In this document: positions 1 to 8,934 of the stretch, in pieces
Position numbering within the stretch: position 1 is the first letter of the stretch
Layout: each line of letters starts with the position of its first letter
From: CAZCTO01 sp964501725
GTDB lineage: Bacteria > Bacillota > Clostridia > Saccharofermentanales > Saccharofermentanaceae
DNA length: 64,000 nucleotides
NCBI GenBank assembly: GCA_964501725.1
Contig: CAZCTO010000012.1
Coordinates: forward strand, 7,348-71,347
Reading direction: 5' to 3'
Translations under genes and position numbers: made by a program
The notes under the pieces: generated by a model
The model's database searches: none
Seen by the model: the letters and a program-made list of their open reading frames with translations, nothing else
Told to the model about the DNA's origin: nothing

Positions 1-1
1 T

Positions 2-1414
2 ATGGTAGCAGCCGGCGAGTATCCCGATTTCATCGAAGCTTCTGACGGATACCAGATCATGGTTGATGCCGGTGCCCTCATCGCAATCGATGAATACTGG
101 GATGATTACCCGAACATCAAGAACTACCTTTCCGAGGCAGAGTGGAATATGTGCCGTAAACCAGACGGACATATTTACGCAATTCCGCAGTTCGGTATTG
201 TAAACGGTGAAGACACAAGCCCCATTCACAATGATGAAGCTTGGTGGATTCAGACCCGCGTTCTGAAGTGGGCAGGATATCCCGAAGTTAAGACCATGGA
301 TCAGTACTTTAAACTTCTCGAGGATTATGCCGCTGCAAATCCGACACATTCGGATGGAACGAAAGTTATTCCTTACACGATCCTTACCGAAGACTGGAGA
401 TATTTCTGCCTTGAGAATGCACCGTTATTCCTGGCAGGAAATCCGAACGACGGTTCCGTTATCGTTGATCCCGTAACCCATAAGGTCAGCGACTACAACG
501 TTACCCCTATCGCGAAGCAGTATTTCCAGAAACTTAACGAAGAATACAAGAAGGGGATCGTCGATCCCGAAAGCTTTACTCAGACTTATGACGAGTACAT
601 TGCGAAAATCTCTACCGGCCGTGTTCTTGGAATGATTGATCAGTATTGGGATTTCGCATACACCGGAATGGACGCAATCAAGAACGCCGGTCTCGATGAT
701 TGTACTTATGTACCTCTCGGAATCGTTGCTGAAGAAGGTATCGTAGATCGTTATCACAGCAAGTCCGCCCTGGACGTTTCGGGTGGTTTATCGATTACCA
801 CAAGCTGCAAAGATGTTGATGGCGCAATGAAGTTCATCAATGATCTTCTGTCTCAGGAAGCACAGACCCTCCGTTTCTGGGGAATTGAAGGCGTAGATTA
901 CCTGGTCGGTGACGACGGCTTATTCTACAGAACACAAGAAATGCGTGATAAAGCTGTCGATGCAGACTACAAAGCAGATAATCTCTGTGCGTATGCTTAC
1001 TTCCCGCAGTATGAGGGAATGAACCTCGACGGTATCAACGCATGGCGTCCGGACAACCAGCCCAAGGAATTCTTTGAGGATATGTCGGAACCGGTTAAAG
1101 AGTGCCTCGCAGCTTATGGCGCAAGCACCTATGTTGATTTACTCAGCCCCGCAGGCGAGAATGCTCCTTGGTATCCGATGTGGTCTTGGTCAAACGATCT
1201 GAAAACAGATACAGATGCAGGAATGGCATGGAAACAGATGGGTGAAGTTAAACACGAGTATCTGCCCAAGGTCGTTATGGCAAAAGATTTTGAGGCCGCA
1301 TGGACAGATTATTTGAAAGTTTATTACGAGCGCGCTGATGTTCAGAAATTCCTTGATGCCGCGCAAACAGAGGTAGATCGCAGAATCGCTGTCTCTGAAG
1401 GTAAGGCAGGCTAA
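2..1414 (+). CDS. Sugar ABC transporter substrate-binding protein (LplA-like), 5' end cut off
   Basis: Extracellular solute-binding protein that would capture a sugar or oligosaccharide outside the membrane and deliver it to the two permeases that follow. The reading frame enters from beyond the window edge: 470 residues are visible, whereas LplA/YtcQ-type proteins are usually about 500-560, so the lipoprotein signal peptide and true start are missing. The sequence is rich in Trp and Tyr, as usual for carbohydrate binders (for example QYWDFAYTGMD in the middle third). The order binding protein, MalF-type permease, MalG-type permease is the LplABC arrangement. No ATPase gene is seen on the visible side, which fits families that borrow a shared MsmX-type ATPase (inference). 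The exact substrate cannot be told. Confidence 0.88.
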   Translation: MVAAGEYPDFIEASDGYQIMVDAGALIAIDEYWDDYPNIKNYLSEAEWNMCRKPDGHIYAIPQFGIVNGEDTSPIHNDEAWWIQTRVLKWAGYPEVKTMDQYFKLLEDYAAANPTHSDGTKVIPYTILTEDWRYFCLENAPLFLAGNPNDGSVIVDPVTHKVSDYNVTPIAKQYFQKLNEEYKKGIVDPESFTQTYDEYIAKISTGRVLGMIDQYWDFAYTGMDAIKNAGLDDCTYVPLGIVAEEGIVDRYHSKSALDVSGGLSITTSCKDVDGAMKFINDLLSQEAQTLRFWGIEGVDYLVGDDGLFYRTQEMRDKAVDADYKADNLCAYAYFPQYEGMNLDGINAWRPDNQPKEFFEDMSEPVKECLAAYGASTYVDLLSPAGENAPWYPMWSWSNDLKTDTDAGMAWKQMGEVKHEYLPKVVMAKDFEAAWTDYLKVYYERADVQKFLDAAQTEVDRRIAVSEGKAG

Positions 1415-1467
1415 TCATTCTGATGATCACTGACAATCGTTAGTGCCATCAAAAACCATAGTCGATC

Positions 1468-1511
1468 GAGAGGGTGGCTGCGTGTAGAAGACGAGCAGCC
1501 ACCCTCTTTTT
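1468..1511 (+). terminator. Intra-operon hairpin with T-run between binding protein and permease genes
   Basis: AGAGGGTGGCTGC (1469-1481) pairs perfectly over 13 bp with GCAGCCACCCTCT (1495-1507), with a 13-base loop and a following T-run to 1511. It has the form of a Rho-independent terminator but lies inside the operon, 22 bases before the next start codon. Partial termination here would give more binding protein than permease; the hairpin may also stabilise the upstream mRNA 3' end. Confidence 0.8.
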
Positions 1512-1532
1512 ACGAAAGGATGTGACTCAGCC

Positions 1533-2636
1533 GTGTCCGATAACCCGAAAGACATAAAAGAGGAAGAAGACATAGTCTCGCATAAAGCTCCTGCCAGAGA
1601 TGCGGCAACAATCAACAGACTGGAACTTGCTGTGCGCGCTCAAGGAGTAGCGTCACGTGCCAATGCCGTAAGCGGAACCCTGGCACTGGACGGGGCCAAA
1701 AAAAGGCGTTACAAAGCACCGAAAGTGAAGATCACCCGCCGCTTACTCAAAAAGCAGCGTGAGTTGATTCTCATCACAATACCGTTTGTTCTTTACGGCA
1801 TATTGTTTAATTATGCGCCGCTCACCGGGTGGCTAATGGCTTTCGAGAAATATAAGCCCGGAAAAGGAATTTTGAAATCCGAATGGGTCGGTCTAAAGAA
1901 CTTTGAAACATTGTTCAAAGATGATGTTTTTATCAAAGTCATTCGAAATACGCTCGCAATGGGCGTGATTAACCTCGTACTCAGTTTTGTTTTTGCAATC
2001 GGACTGGCAATTCTGCTTAACGAAGTAAAGCATAGAGGCCCAAAAGGCTTTGCCCAGACGATATCTTATCTTCCCCACTTTTTATCCTGGATTATCGCTG
2101 TAGGCATCATACGTGACATGCTTTCAATTGATAACGGAATCATTAATCAGATCCTCGTCGGATTGAAAGTTATACCAAAAGATTTTAACTTTTTCGCACA
2201 TCCCAAATTATTCTGGTGGATTGTCGGTTTCTCCAACGTATGGAAAGAGACCGGTTGGAACAGCATTATATACCTGGCGGCAATAAGCGCCATCAACCCC
2301 GATATTTACGAAGCCGCCTCTCTTGACGGAGCGGGGCGATTTGGAAAGATTTTTCACGTTACACTTCCCGGAATAAAGCCCACCATTTTTATTCTTCTTC
2401 TTATGAATCTCGGAAATGTTTTGAATGTCGGCTTCGAACTTCAGTACATTATGACAAACCCATTGATTCAAGGCGTATCCGAAACGATTGATCTGTATGT
2501 AATGAAGTGGGGCATCAGCCAAGCCAACTTCTCAATGGGTACTGCCGCCGGAATATTTAAAAGCGTCGTCAGTATTGTATTGATATTCATGGCTAATTCT
2601 ACGGCCAAACTTGCCGGCGAAGAGCGACTATTCTAA
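1533..2636 (+). CDS. Sugar ABC transporter permease, MalF/LplB type
   Basis: Membrane subunit of the importer. The 367-residue protein starts at GTG 1533, preceded by GAAAGGA at 1514-1520. A charged N-terminal cytoplasmic stretch of about 80 residues (longer than usual) is followed by about six membrane segments beginning near LILITIPFVLYGILFNYAP. The ATPase-docking EAA loop is visible as EAASLDGAGRFGKIFHVTLP in the C-terminal third. It lies between the binding-protein gene and the second permease on the same strand. Assignment to the LplB/YtcP class rests on gene order and the EAA loop; the transported sugar is unknown. Confidence 0.9.
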   Translation: MSDNPKDIKEEEDIVSHKAPARDAATINRLELAVRAQGVASRANAVSGTLALDGAKKRRYKAPKVKITRRLLKKQRELILITIPFVLYGILFNYAPLTGWLMAFEKYKPGKGILKSEWVGLKNFETLFKDDVFIKVIRNTLAMGVINLVLSFVFAIGLAILLNEVKHRGPKGFAQTISYLPHFLSWIIAVGIIRDMLSIDNGIINQILVGLKVIPKDFNFFAHPKLFWWIVGFSNVWKETGWNSIIYLAAISAINPDIYEAASLDGAGRFGKIFHVTLPGIKPTIFILLLMNLGNVLNVGFELQYIMTNPLIQGVSETIDLYVMKWGISQANFSMGTAAGIFKSVVSIVLIFMANSTAKLAGEERLF

Positions 2637-2653
2637 GAAAGGGGGAAACAACC

Positions 2654-3616
2654 ATGTCAACTATCCAATTGGAGTCCAAAGAAGAGCTCGGTCATTCGCC
2701 TAAAATGACCCTTCGACGTAAAATCCAGATGAACAAAGTCAACACGGGCGATGTGATCTTTGTTGTCGTCAACACACTTATTCTCACTTTTATGGTCGTA
2801 ATAACACTTTATCCGATCCTTAATACGCTTGCAGTGTCATTTAATGAAGGACTGGACGCACTTAAGGGCGGTATTTATTTGATACCGCGGAAATTTACAC
2901 TCAAAAACTACAAAACCGTTTTCAATAAGGATAACCTACTTATCGGGGCGAAGAACTCTGTTCTCAGAACGGTAATTGCGGCTGTTTTTCACCTTGCCCT
3001 TACCGCTCTTCTGGCATATGTACTTAGCATTAAGGATTTCGTTTTCAGAAAAGGAATTTCGATGTTTTGGGTTCTGACTATGTATGTAAGTGCAGGGCTT
3101 ATCCCAACATTTCTGCTTTTCCGCAATCTGAAGCTCACAGGCACTTTCTGGGTTTATGTTATTCCCGGAATCATTGCCGGCTGGAATCTTCTGGTTCTTC
3201 GTACTTACATGGAATCACTTCCCGACAGCCTTCGGGAATCTGCGCAAATTGACGGAGCAAATCACTTAACTATTTTCTGGAAGATTTACTGCCCGATGTG
3301 TAAGCCTGTTTTTGCTACGCTGGCACTGTTTATCGCTGTGTGGCACTGGTCGTCCTGGTTTGACAACATGATTTATAATCGGATGCAGCCCGAGCTTACG
3401 ACTCTTCAATATGAATTGATGAAGCTTCTTTCATCGGCGTCTGCCCAGACTTCTTCGGGTAGCGCATACGGCGGCGGCGCAAAGCAAGTTGCAATTACAC
3501 CGCTTACTCTGCGTGCGGCCGCTACAATCGTTACCTCTGTGCCAATCATTATTCTTTATCCGTTCCTTCAGAGATACTTTGTCACAGGGCTAACCATTGG
3601 CGGAGTGAAGGAATAA
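2654..3616 (+). CDS. Sugar ABC transporter permease, MalG/LplC type
   Basis: Second membrane subunit, 320 residues, starting 17 bases after the first permease with a strong ribosome site (AAAGGGGGAA before ATG 2654). Six predicted membrane segments begin around residue 33. The EAA-type loop reads ESAQIDGANHLTIFWKIYCP, so the first residues vary from EAA but the conserved Gly and Pro positions are kept. The C-terminus ends in TGLTIGGVKE, typical of carbohydrate permeases of this class. A glycine/serine-rich stretch (SASAQTSSGSAYGGG) lies in the last quarter. It is the last gene of the visible operon and is followed by a strong terminator. Confidence 0.9.
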   Translation: MSTIQLESKEELGHSPKMTLRRKIQMNKVNTGDVIFVVVNTLILTFMVVITLYPILNTLAVSFNEGLDALKGGIYLIPRKFTLKNYKTVFNKDNLLIGAKNSVLRTVIAAVFHLALTALLAYVLSIKDFVFRKGISMFWVLTMYVSAGLIPTFLLFRNLKLTGTFWVYVIPGIIAGWNLLVLRTYMESLPDSLRESAQIDGANHLTIFWKIYCPMCKPVFATLALFIAVWHWSSWFDNMIYNRMQPELTTLQYELMKLLSSASAQTSSGSAYGGGAKQVAITPLTLRAAATIVTSVPIIILYPFLQRYFVTGLTIGGVKE

Positions 3617-3652
3617 ACTAACGTAACCGTTCATGTACCTCCTTTTTGATAA

Positions 3653-3700
3653 CAGAACAGCCGCTTCTTTCCCTAAAGAAGCGGCTGTTCTGCTTTTTGT
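3653..3700 (+). terminator. Rho-independent terminator of the sugar transporter operon
   Basis: A perfect 18-bp stem (CAGAACAGCCGCTTCTTT at 3653-3670 with 3675-3692), four-base loop CCCT, then CTTTTTGT. It closes the transporter operon. Confidence 0.95.
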
Positions 3701-3701
3701 A

Positions 3702-3740
3702 TAAAAAAAGGACGGCTTCCTAAATGGTCCCCCGTCCTTT
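3702..3740 (-). terminator. Rho-independent terminator of the PlsC-like gene
   Basis: Read on the minus strand, AAAGGACGG (3732-3740) and CCGTCCTTT (3707-3715) form a 9-bp stem followed by a run of seven T. It stands back to back with the plus-strand terminator, separating the two convergent units. Confidence 0.85.
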
Positions 3741-3768
3741 ACCGTTACTCAATCCTTGTCCGCGATGG

Positions 3769-5070
3769 TTATCTCTTCTCCTCCATTTGCTCACGCATCA
3801 CCTCTATTGCGGTTTGCATCTCAAATGTGCGCTGGCCGTTTTCGGGAATGAAACGGTTGATTTCACCGCCTGCCTCGATCAGTTCAATTCGCTTCCCGTA
3901 CTCGATCTTAAGTCCACGGAGCCGGTCGACCGGAAAGATCTTGCTCACCTGAACGAAATGTCTCTGCTCCTCCGGAATCAGGTTCTTGTTTCTGGGCTTC
4001 CCCTTCTTGTATTCCACACCTTCTTCTATCGGGCACTCGGTTCCGGTATACTCGGCCTTCGCGTCGCGAATAACGAGGATCCCTTTGCCGACTTCACGGA
4101 AGGCGTACTCGCCATACTGCTTGAAAAGCGTCACCTTTTCGGTAAGTGTAAAGCCCGGCTCGGCAACACGTGCCTTCATGCGCTCACGTTCCCACTCCAC
4201 CCACTTATGCATATCGGAAAAAGCTTTATCCGCGTTCGTTACCGGGGCGAAAAATCCTGTCTTTTCTACGCGAACGCGGTTGCCGCAACTTCCACAGATC
4301 AACAGATCTTTTTCACTTCTCATTACCATATCCTTTTCGCAACGGGGGCAGGCATGAGCGACATTCTGCGCACCGGCCGCAAGTGCCCGATTGCGGAATT
4401 TCTGAGGGTGATTCCTGAACCAGTCATACTCGCTGTACTCCAGCTCCTTAAGGACATATTTGTGGATCTCTTCGATGCTCATTTCCCGGACCTTGTCTGC
4501 CGAAAGAACGCTCTTTATGTTCGCCGTTATTTTCCCCCGCCGAAATCCGCTCTTGCTCCAACGCGGCCAGGTCATGTAGGCACCATGGGATACCATTACC
4601 GCAACCGAGCTCTCCGTCTTCTTGATCATGCGCGCGATTGCGTCGTCAAACGGAAACGATTCCCCGTCCACAAGACGGGTCGCCTCCGGGAAAATGCCCA
4701 GTGTACCGCCGCGCTTAAGGACGGTCAGCATGCCTTTAACCGCCCGTGAATCCGAGCGGAACTGAACCTTCGGGATACATCCCCCTTTCTTAAAAAGCGG
4801 ACCGATAAAGTGATTGCGAAACATAAACGCACCGGCTACGAAGTTGATTCTCCGGCCGTATAATACGGTTGCCATAATTATCGGATCAATGAACGACGGG
4901 TGATTACCGACGCAGACGAGCGGTCCCGGCATCTTCACCACCGCCTTATCACGGCGTATCTTCAGCCCGAAAATCAACCGGGAAAGTGTTACGACAATGC
5001 CCAGACCAATTACACTGTAGTAGAAAGGATTCGGCTTGTTGCCCGGATTTTGGGGACTCTTCTCGGACAT
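3769..5070 (-). CDS. 1-acyl-glycerol-3-phosphate acyltransferase-like protein with C-terminal zinc ribbon
   Basis: Membrane-associated acyltransferase of the PlsC family, expected to move an acyl chain to a glycerolipid or related acceptor. A hydrophobic segment (about residues 17-36) precedes the acyltransferase motifs: NHPSFID (catalytic H57 and D62) and FPEATR (127-132). After about residue 235 the protein departs from ordinary PlsC (about 200-250 residues): a four-cysteine zinc ribbon (C241, C244, C259, C262) is followed by a 170-residue C-terminal domain that I do not recognise. Total 433 residues. It is divergent from the zinc-ribbon membrane protein at 5281. The substrate is uncertain; a role in membrane lipid synthesis is inferred. 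Confidence 0.8.
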   Translation of the reverse strand: MSEKSPQNPGNKPNPFYYSVIGLGIVVTLSRLIFGLKIRRDKAVVKMPGPLVCVGNHPSFIDPIIMATVLYGRRINFVAGAFMFRNHFIGPLFKKGGCIPKVQFRSDSRAVKGMLTVLKRGGTLGIFPEATRLVDGESFPFDDAIARMIKKTESSVAVMVSHGAYMTWPRWSKSGFRRGKITANIKSVLSADKVREMSIEEIHKYVLKELEYSEYDWFRNHPQKFRNRALAAGAQNVAHACPRCEKDMVMRSEKDLLICGSCGNRVRVEKTGFFAPVTNADKAFSDMHKWVEWERERMKARVAEPGFTLTEKVTLFKQYGEYAFREVGKGILVIRDAKAEYTGTECPIEEGVEYKKGKPRNKNLIPEEQRHFVQVSKIFPVDRLRGLKIEYGKRIELIEAGGEINRFIPENGQRTFEMQTAIEVMREQMEEKR

Positions 5071-5280
5071 TGATTGTCTCTCCTATGCAAATGTGTTATT
5101 CGCTCATAAAAGGTATTACAAAATCATCGCCGCTGCGACATACTTTGATAACATCTATTTTGTATTATACAGTAGCGGTGGGTGTTTTTCACGCCCTTCT
5201 CATGTGAAGAGTTCTAACTTAGCTGACACGATATACTCTTGATCCTTTTCAATATATTACTTGGAGGTCATTTCAAAGCG

Positions 5281-6177
5281 ATGGCAAAATTTTGCTTTTA
5301 CTGCGGTCAGGAACTCGCGCCCGGAGAAAAGTGCAAATGCAAGGGGAAGAACAGTCGGAGCAGTTCCGCGTCTTCTTCAGGGAGTTCCGGAAGTTCCGGT
5401 TCTTCCCGTACCGGAAACTCGAATTCATCAAGTGCCCGGTCTTCTTCCTATAAAGAAACATCAAGCACCGGAAGCGGCCCGAAGATCCGGAATTCCCGCG
5501 GAAAGAAATCGAGCCATAACGGCTTTCGTCTCAAAACTTTTACGGATCAGTTGCGTACGCTTTTCCCGACCCTTTCAAGCGGCGCTGTTTCAGGAGCAAA
5601 CTATGTCCTTCGTCCGTCAACCAAGATACGCTCGGAATCCTTACGTGCGAAGAGGCCTTTTTCTTTTGTCACCATTCTGATCTTCATTTTTCTTACCGCG
5701 CTGCTTACAACGCTCTTGATTGATTCGGATTCTCATCTGTTTGTCGGTATGTTGGTATCGATTTTTGGTCAGAAGGGTCTCGATTACTACATTAAATATC
5801 GCTTGCAGGCGTTCTTTGTAATCTCCGGCTTTGCGTTGCTGTTTGTTGTCGTCCTGACTGCGAGCTTCTACATCGCTTCACGATTCAGTAACCGTAAGCC
5901 GACTTTCCGGAAAACACTTGATCTTGTTTCGATCTCTCTGGTTTACGTGCAGCTGATGGAAATTGTGCTTCTGATTACCATTCTTTTCGGCAGCAGCGGG
6001 GCTTTTTCGCTGATATTCATTAGCCTCATTCTTATGGGGCTTGCTCAACTGCTGTCATTCCGCAACGCGCTCGGACTAACCGAAGACAGTATTTTTCAAA
6101 TGATTTTTTTCGTATACACAACGACCTATCTGATCCTCAGACTCTGTTTATTCATATTGCTCACGATCATGTTCTGA
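5281..6177 (+). CDS. Zinc-ribbon integral membrane protein, function unknown
   Basis: Protein of 298 residues. ATG 5281 is chosen because GGAGG lies at 5263-5267 and it gives the zinc-ribbon start MAKFCFYCGQ; a longer TTG-started frame has no ribosome site. The N-terminus carries C5/C8 and C18/C20 as a small zinc ribbon, then a serine/glycine-rich linker (about 24-66), then a basic stretch. Five hydrophobic segments follow (about 128-147, 178-200, 214-236, 241-261, 272-297). The layout resembles YIP1/zinc-ribbon-domain membrane proteins of Firmicutes, but I cannot assign a function. Confidence 0.75.
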   Translation: MAKFCFYCGQELAPGEKCKCKGKNSRSSSASSSGSSGSSGSSRTGNSNSSSARSSSYKETSSTGSGPKIRNSRGKKSSHNGFRLKTFTDQLRTLFPTLSSGAVSGANYVLRPSTKIRSESLRAKRPFSFVTILIFIFLTALLTTLLIDSDSHLFVGMLVSIFGQKGLDYYIKYRLQAFFVISGFALLFVVVLTASFYIASRFSNRKPTFRKTLDLVSISLVYVQLMEIVLLITILFGSSGAFSLIFISLILMGLAQLLSFRNALGLTEDSIFQMIFFVYTTTYLILRLCLFILLTIMF

Positions 6178-6184
6178 TCAAGCG

Positions 6185-6222
6185 AAAACCGCCTCTTCCG
6201 GATTTCCGGATGAGGCGGTTTT
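6185..6222. terminator. Bidirectional terminator between convergent genes
   Basis: AAAACCGCCTC (6185-6195) pairs with GAGGCGGTTTT (6212-6222), with an inner TCCGG/CCGGA stem. T-runs occur on both strands, so it can serve both the zinc-ribbon gene (+) and the clpC operon (-). Confidence 0.85.
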
Positions 6223-6279
6223 ATCTGTCTGTCGGGCGGGATTCTCATGAACATCCCGACGGAAGCCGAAACCCTTGGC

Positions 6280-8931
6280 TCAGTCTTTCAGGTCTTCGCC
6301 CTTGGCGGAGGCTTTTTTTGGTTTGCGAGCGGCTTTTGCCTTCCGGGTGATGATTATGTCACCGTCCTTTTCGTCAATCACCGCTGTGTCACCAACCTCG
6401 ATAACCCGGTCCAGGAGCGCCTGTGAGAACTTGTCCTCCACAAGGGACTGGATTACTCTCTTGAGCGGACGTGCGCCGTATTGAGGGTCGTAGCCCTTCT
6501 GTGCGAGGAGATCCTTCGCGCTGTCGGTCAACTCAATGTTGATTCCCATGTCTGAGATTCGGGTAGACAGTGTTGCGGTCAGCAAGTCGACAATTTTCAG
6601 GATAGATGTTTTGTTGAGCATCCTGAAGAAAATGATTTCGTCGACACGGTTGATGAACTCGGGATTGAAAGCCTTCTTCAGTTCTTCGAGAACAACTTCC
6701 TTTGCTTCGGCATAGGTTTTGCCGCCGTACAAGTGTTCGTTGGAAGCTTCGTCGATAACAACGAAACTCTTTCCGCTGGTCTTATCCACCTGAGGGGCGG
6801 GTGCGGTAAACCCGATCCGCCTTCCCGCTGAGGTGGTCAGCATTCTGGCGCCAATATTGGACGTCATGATGATGATCGTATTTTTGAAGTCGACCACTCT
6901 TCCCTGCGCGTCTGTGAGACGCCCGTCATCAAGAATCTGCAGCATTGAATTGAAGATCTCCGGGTGTGCCTTTTCGATCTCATCAAAAAGAACCACCGAA
7001 TAGGGTCTTCTTCTGACCTTCTCGGTCAGCTGGCCGCCTTCTTCGTATCCGACATAGCCGGGCGGGGAACCGATCAACTTGGAAACATCATGCTTTTCCA
7101 TATACTCCGACATATCCACTCGAATCAAGGCATTTTCGTTACCGAACATGACCTCTGCAAGTGCCCGGGCGAGCTCGGTTTTACCGACGCCGGTGGTGCC
7201 GAGGAAGATGAAAGAACCCGACGGGCGCTTGGGATCCTTGAGACCCAGCCGGCTTCTGCGGATTGCCTTGGCTACGGCACTGACGGCCTCGTCCTGACCG
7301 ATCACGCGTTTGCGGATCTCGTCCTCAAGATTCTTAAGCTTCTCCGCGTCGCTCTCGGTAATTTTGACCACAGGGATGCCGGTCCAACTTGCGACAATCC
7401 GTGCGATATCATCCTGCGTCAGTTCTCTTTGCTTCTTGTTATGCTCGTCGACGACCTTCCTGCGGACTTCTCCGAGCTTTTCTTCAAGCTTGAGTTCTTC
7501 ATCACGAAGTTTCTGGGCGGTCTCAAAATCCTGCTTGTCGACCGCTTCGCTTTTCAGGCGGGCGATCTCGTGGATTCTTGCTCCCAATTCCTTGCCCTCC
7601 GCCGTTTCTTTTGTGTTACTGATCCGAAGGCACGATGCCGCCTCGTCAATTAAATCGATTGCTTTGTCCGGAAGGAACCGGTCCGTAATATAGCGACTCG
7701 ACAGAATCACCGCCGCATCGATTGCCTCGTCCGGAATCTTGATTCCGTGGTGCTCTTCATATTTTTCGCGAATTCCCTTGAGGATCAGGATCGTGTCTGT
7801 CGTGGATGGCTCCTTAACCATAACCTGTTGAAAACGCCGCTCCAGCGCGGAGTCTTTTTCAATGTGCTTGCGATACTCGTCAATCGTCGTCGCACCGATG
7901 ATCTGCATCTCACCCTTTGTGAGAATCGGTTTCAGTATATTTGCGGCATCCATTGCTCCCTCGGCGTTACCGGCACCAATGATCGTATGAAGCTCGTCGA
8001 TAAACAGGATCACATTTCCTGCGGTTCTGGCTTCTTCGAGGCCCTTTTTGAGGCGCTCTTCAAAATCACCTCTGTACTTCGTCCCCGCCAGCATCGAAGC
8101 AAGGTCAAGCGACATCAGGCGCTTGTCCCGCAATATGTCGGGAACATCGTTTGCAATAATCATCTGGGCCAGTCCTTCCGCGATGGCGGTTTTACCTACG
8201 CCAGGCTCTCCGATCAGAACCGGGTTATTCTTTGTTCTGCGTGCCAGAATTTGCATCACCCGATTGATTTCTTCTTCTCTTCCGATGATCGGATCAAATT
8301 TGCCTTCCGCGGCCGAAGCCGTAAGGTCCCGTGCGAATTTGTCGAGTACTGCGGTCTTGTCGCCTTTCTTGTCTCCTCTTTTTCTCCCGGGTGCAGCTGC
8401 CTCCGGACCCTCTTCCGCTTCGTCCCCCTGACCATATAAAGAGCTATCCTGCTCTTCGCCTTCTTCTCCCGATAAATGACCGCCCTTTTCGAGCATGTTC
8501 ATCAGGCTGATTGTAGCTTCCTTGGCCGGAAGGCCGAGGTTCGCAAGAATGCGGAAGCCCGTACACTGACCGTCGCGGAGAATGGCCAACAGAATATGCT
8601 CCGGCTCGACGATGTTCTGTGAAAGTCTCTTGGCAAGGAATTCGGCAAGATAAATTATCCGCTTGGTCCGGTTGGTGCACATCGCAAACAACTCATTCGG
8701 ATCCTTCAGTTTTTCGTCAAATTCATGTGGCTCACGGCCGATGAATTGAATGAGTTCGCGCAACACATCTTCTTTACGGACGCCAAATTCCTCCATCACT
8801 TTCGCGCCGGCGGTCTGCCCTTCGGAGATGGCAAAAACGATTTGCTCCGTGCCGATATAGTCAACCGAAAACGCATCCGAGCAAACATATGCCCGATAAA
8901 GCATTTGAATGGTTCTCTCTGAAATATTCAT
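6280..8931 (-). CDS. clpC: ATP-dependent Clp protease ATP-binding subunit ClpC
   Basis: Hexameric AAA+ unfoldase that feeds proteins, including arginine-phosphorylated ones marked by McsB, to ClpP in the cytoplasm. The 883-residue protein has the expected order: Clp_N double repeat (1-145), acidic linker (150-190), first AAA module with Walker A GEPGVGKT (241-248) and Walker B ILFIDELH (308-315), UVR/coiled-coil middle domain (about 455-500) that identifies ClpC rather than ClpB, second AAA module with Walker A GTTGVGKT (578-585), and a C-terminal D2-small domain. An extra loop of roughly 15-20 residues (around PAPQVDKTSGKSF) lies in the second AAA module. Its start is 3 bases from the mcsB stop; it is the last gene of the ctsR operon. 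Confidence 0.98.
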   Translation of the reverse strand: MNISERTIQMLYRAYVCSDAFSVDYIGTEQIVFAISEGQTAGAKVMEEFGVRKEDVLRELIQFIGREPHEFDEKLKDPNELFAMCTNRTKRIIYLAEFLAKRLSQNIVEPEHILLAILRDGQCTGFRILANLGLPAKEATISLMNMLEKGGHLSGEEGEEQDSSLYGQGDEAEEGPEAAAPGRKRGDKKGDKTAVLDKFARDLTASAAEGKFDPIIGREEEINRVMQILARRTKNNPVLIGEPGVGKTAIAEGLAQMIIANDVPDILRDKRLMSLDLASMLAGTKYRGDFEERLKKGLEEARTAGNVILFIDELHTIIGAGNAEGAMDAANILKPILTKGEMQIIGATTIDEYRKHIEKDSALERRFQQVMVKEPSTTDTILILKGIREKYEEHHGIKIPDEAIDAAVILSSRYITDRFLPDKAIDLIDEAASCLRISNTKETAEGKELGARIHEIARLKSEAVDKQDFETAQKLRDEELKLEEKLGEVRRKVVDEHNKKQRELTQDDIARIVASWTGIPVVKITESDAEKLKNLEDEIRKRVIGQDEAVSAVAKAIRRSRLGLKDPKRPSGSFIFLGTTGVGKTELARALAEVMFGNENALIRVDMSEYMEKHDVSKLIGSPPGYVGYEEGGQLTEKVRRRPYSVVLFDEIEKAHPEIFNSMLQILDDGRLTDAQGRVVDFKNTIIIMTSNIGARMLTTSAGRRIGFTAPAPQVDKTSGKSFVVIDEASNEHLYGGKTYAEAKEVVLEELKKAFNPEFINRVDEIIFFRMLNKTSILKIVDLLTATLSTRISDMGINIELTDSAKDLLAQKGYDPQYGARPLKRVIQSLVEDKFSQALLDRVIEVGDTAVIDEKDGDIIITRKAKAARKPKKASAKGEDLKD

Positions 8932-8934
8932 ATA

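Noticed and set aside
3724..4749. 341-residue plus-strand frame
   Set aside because: Antisense shadow of the PlsC-like gene, which has clear catalytic motifs; no ribosome site.
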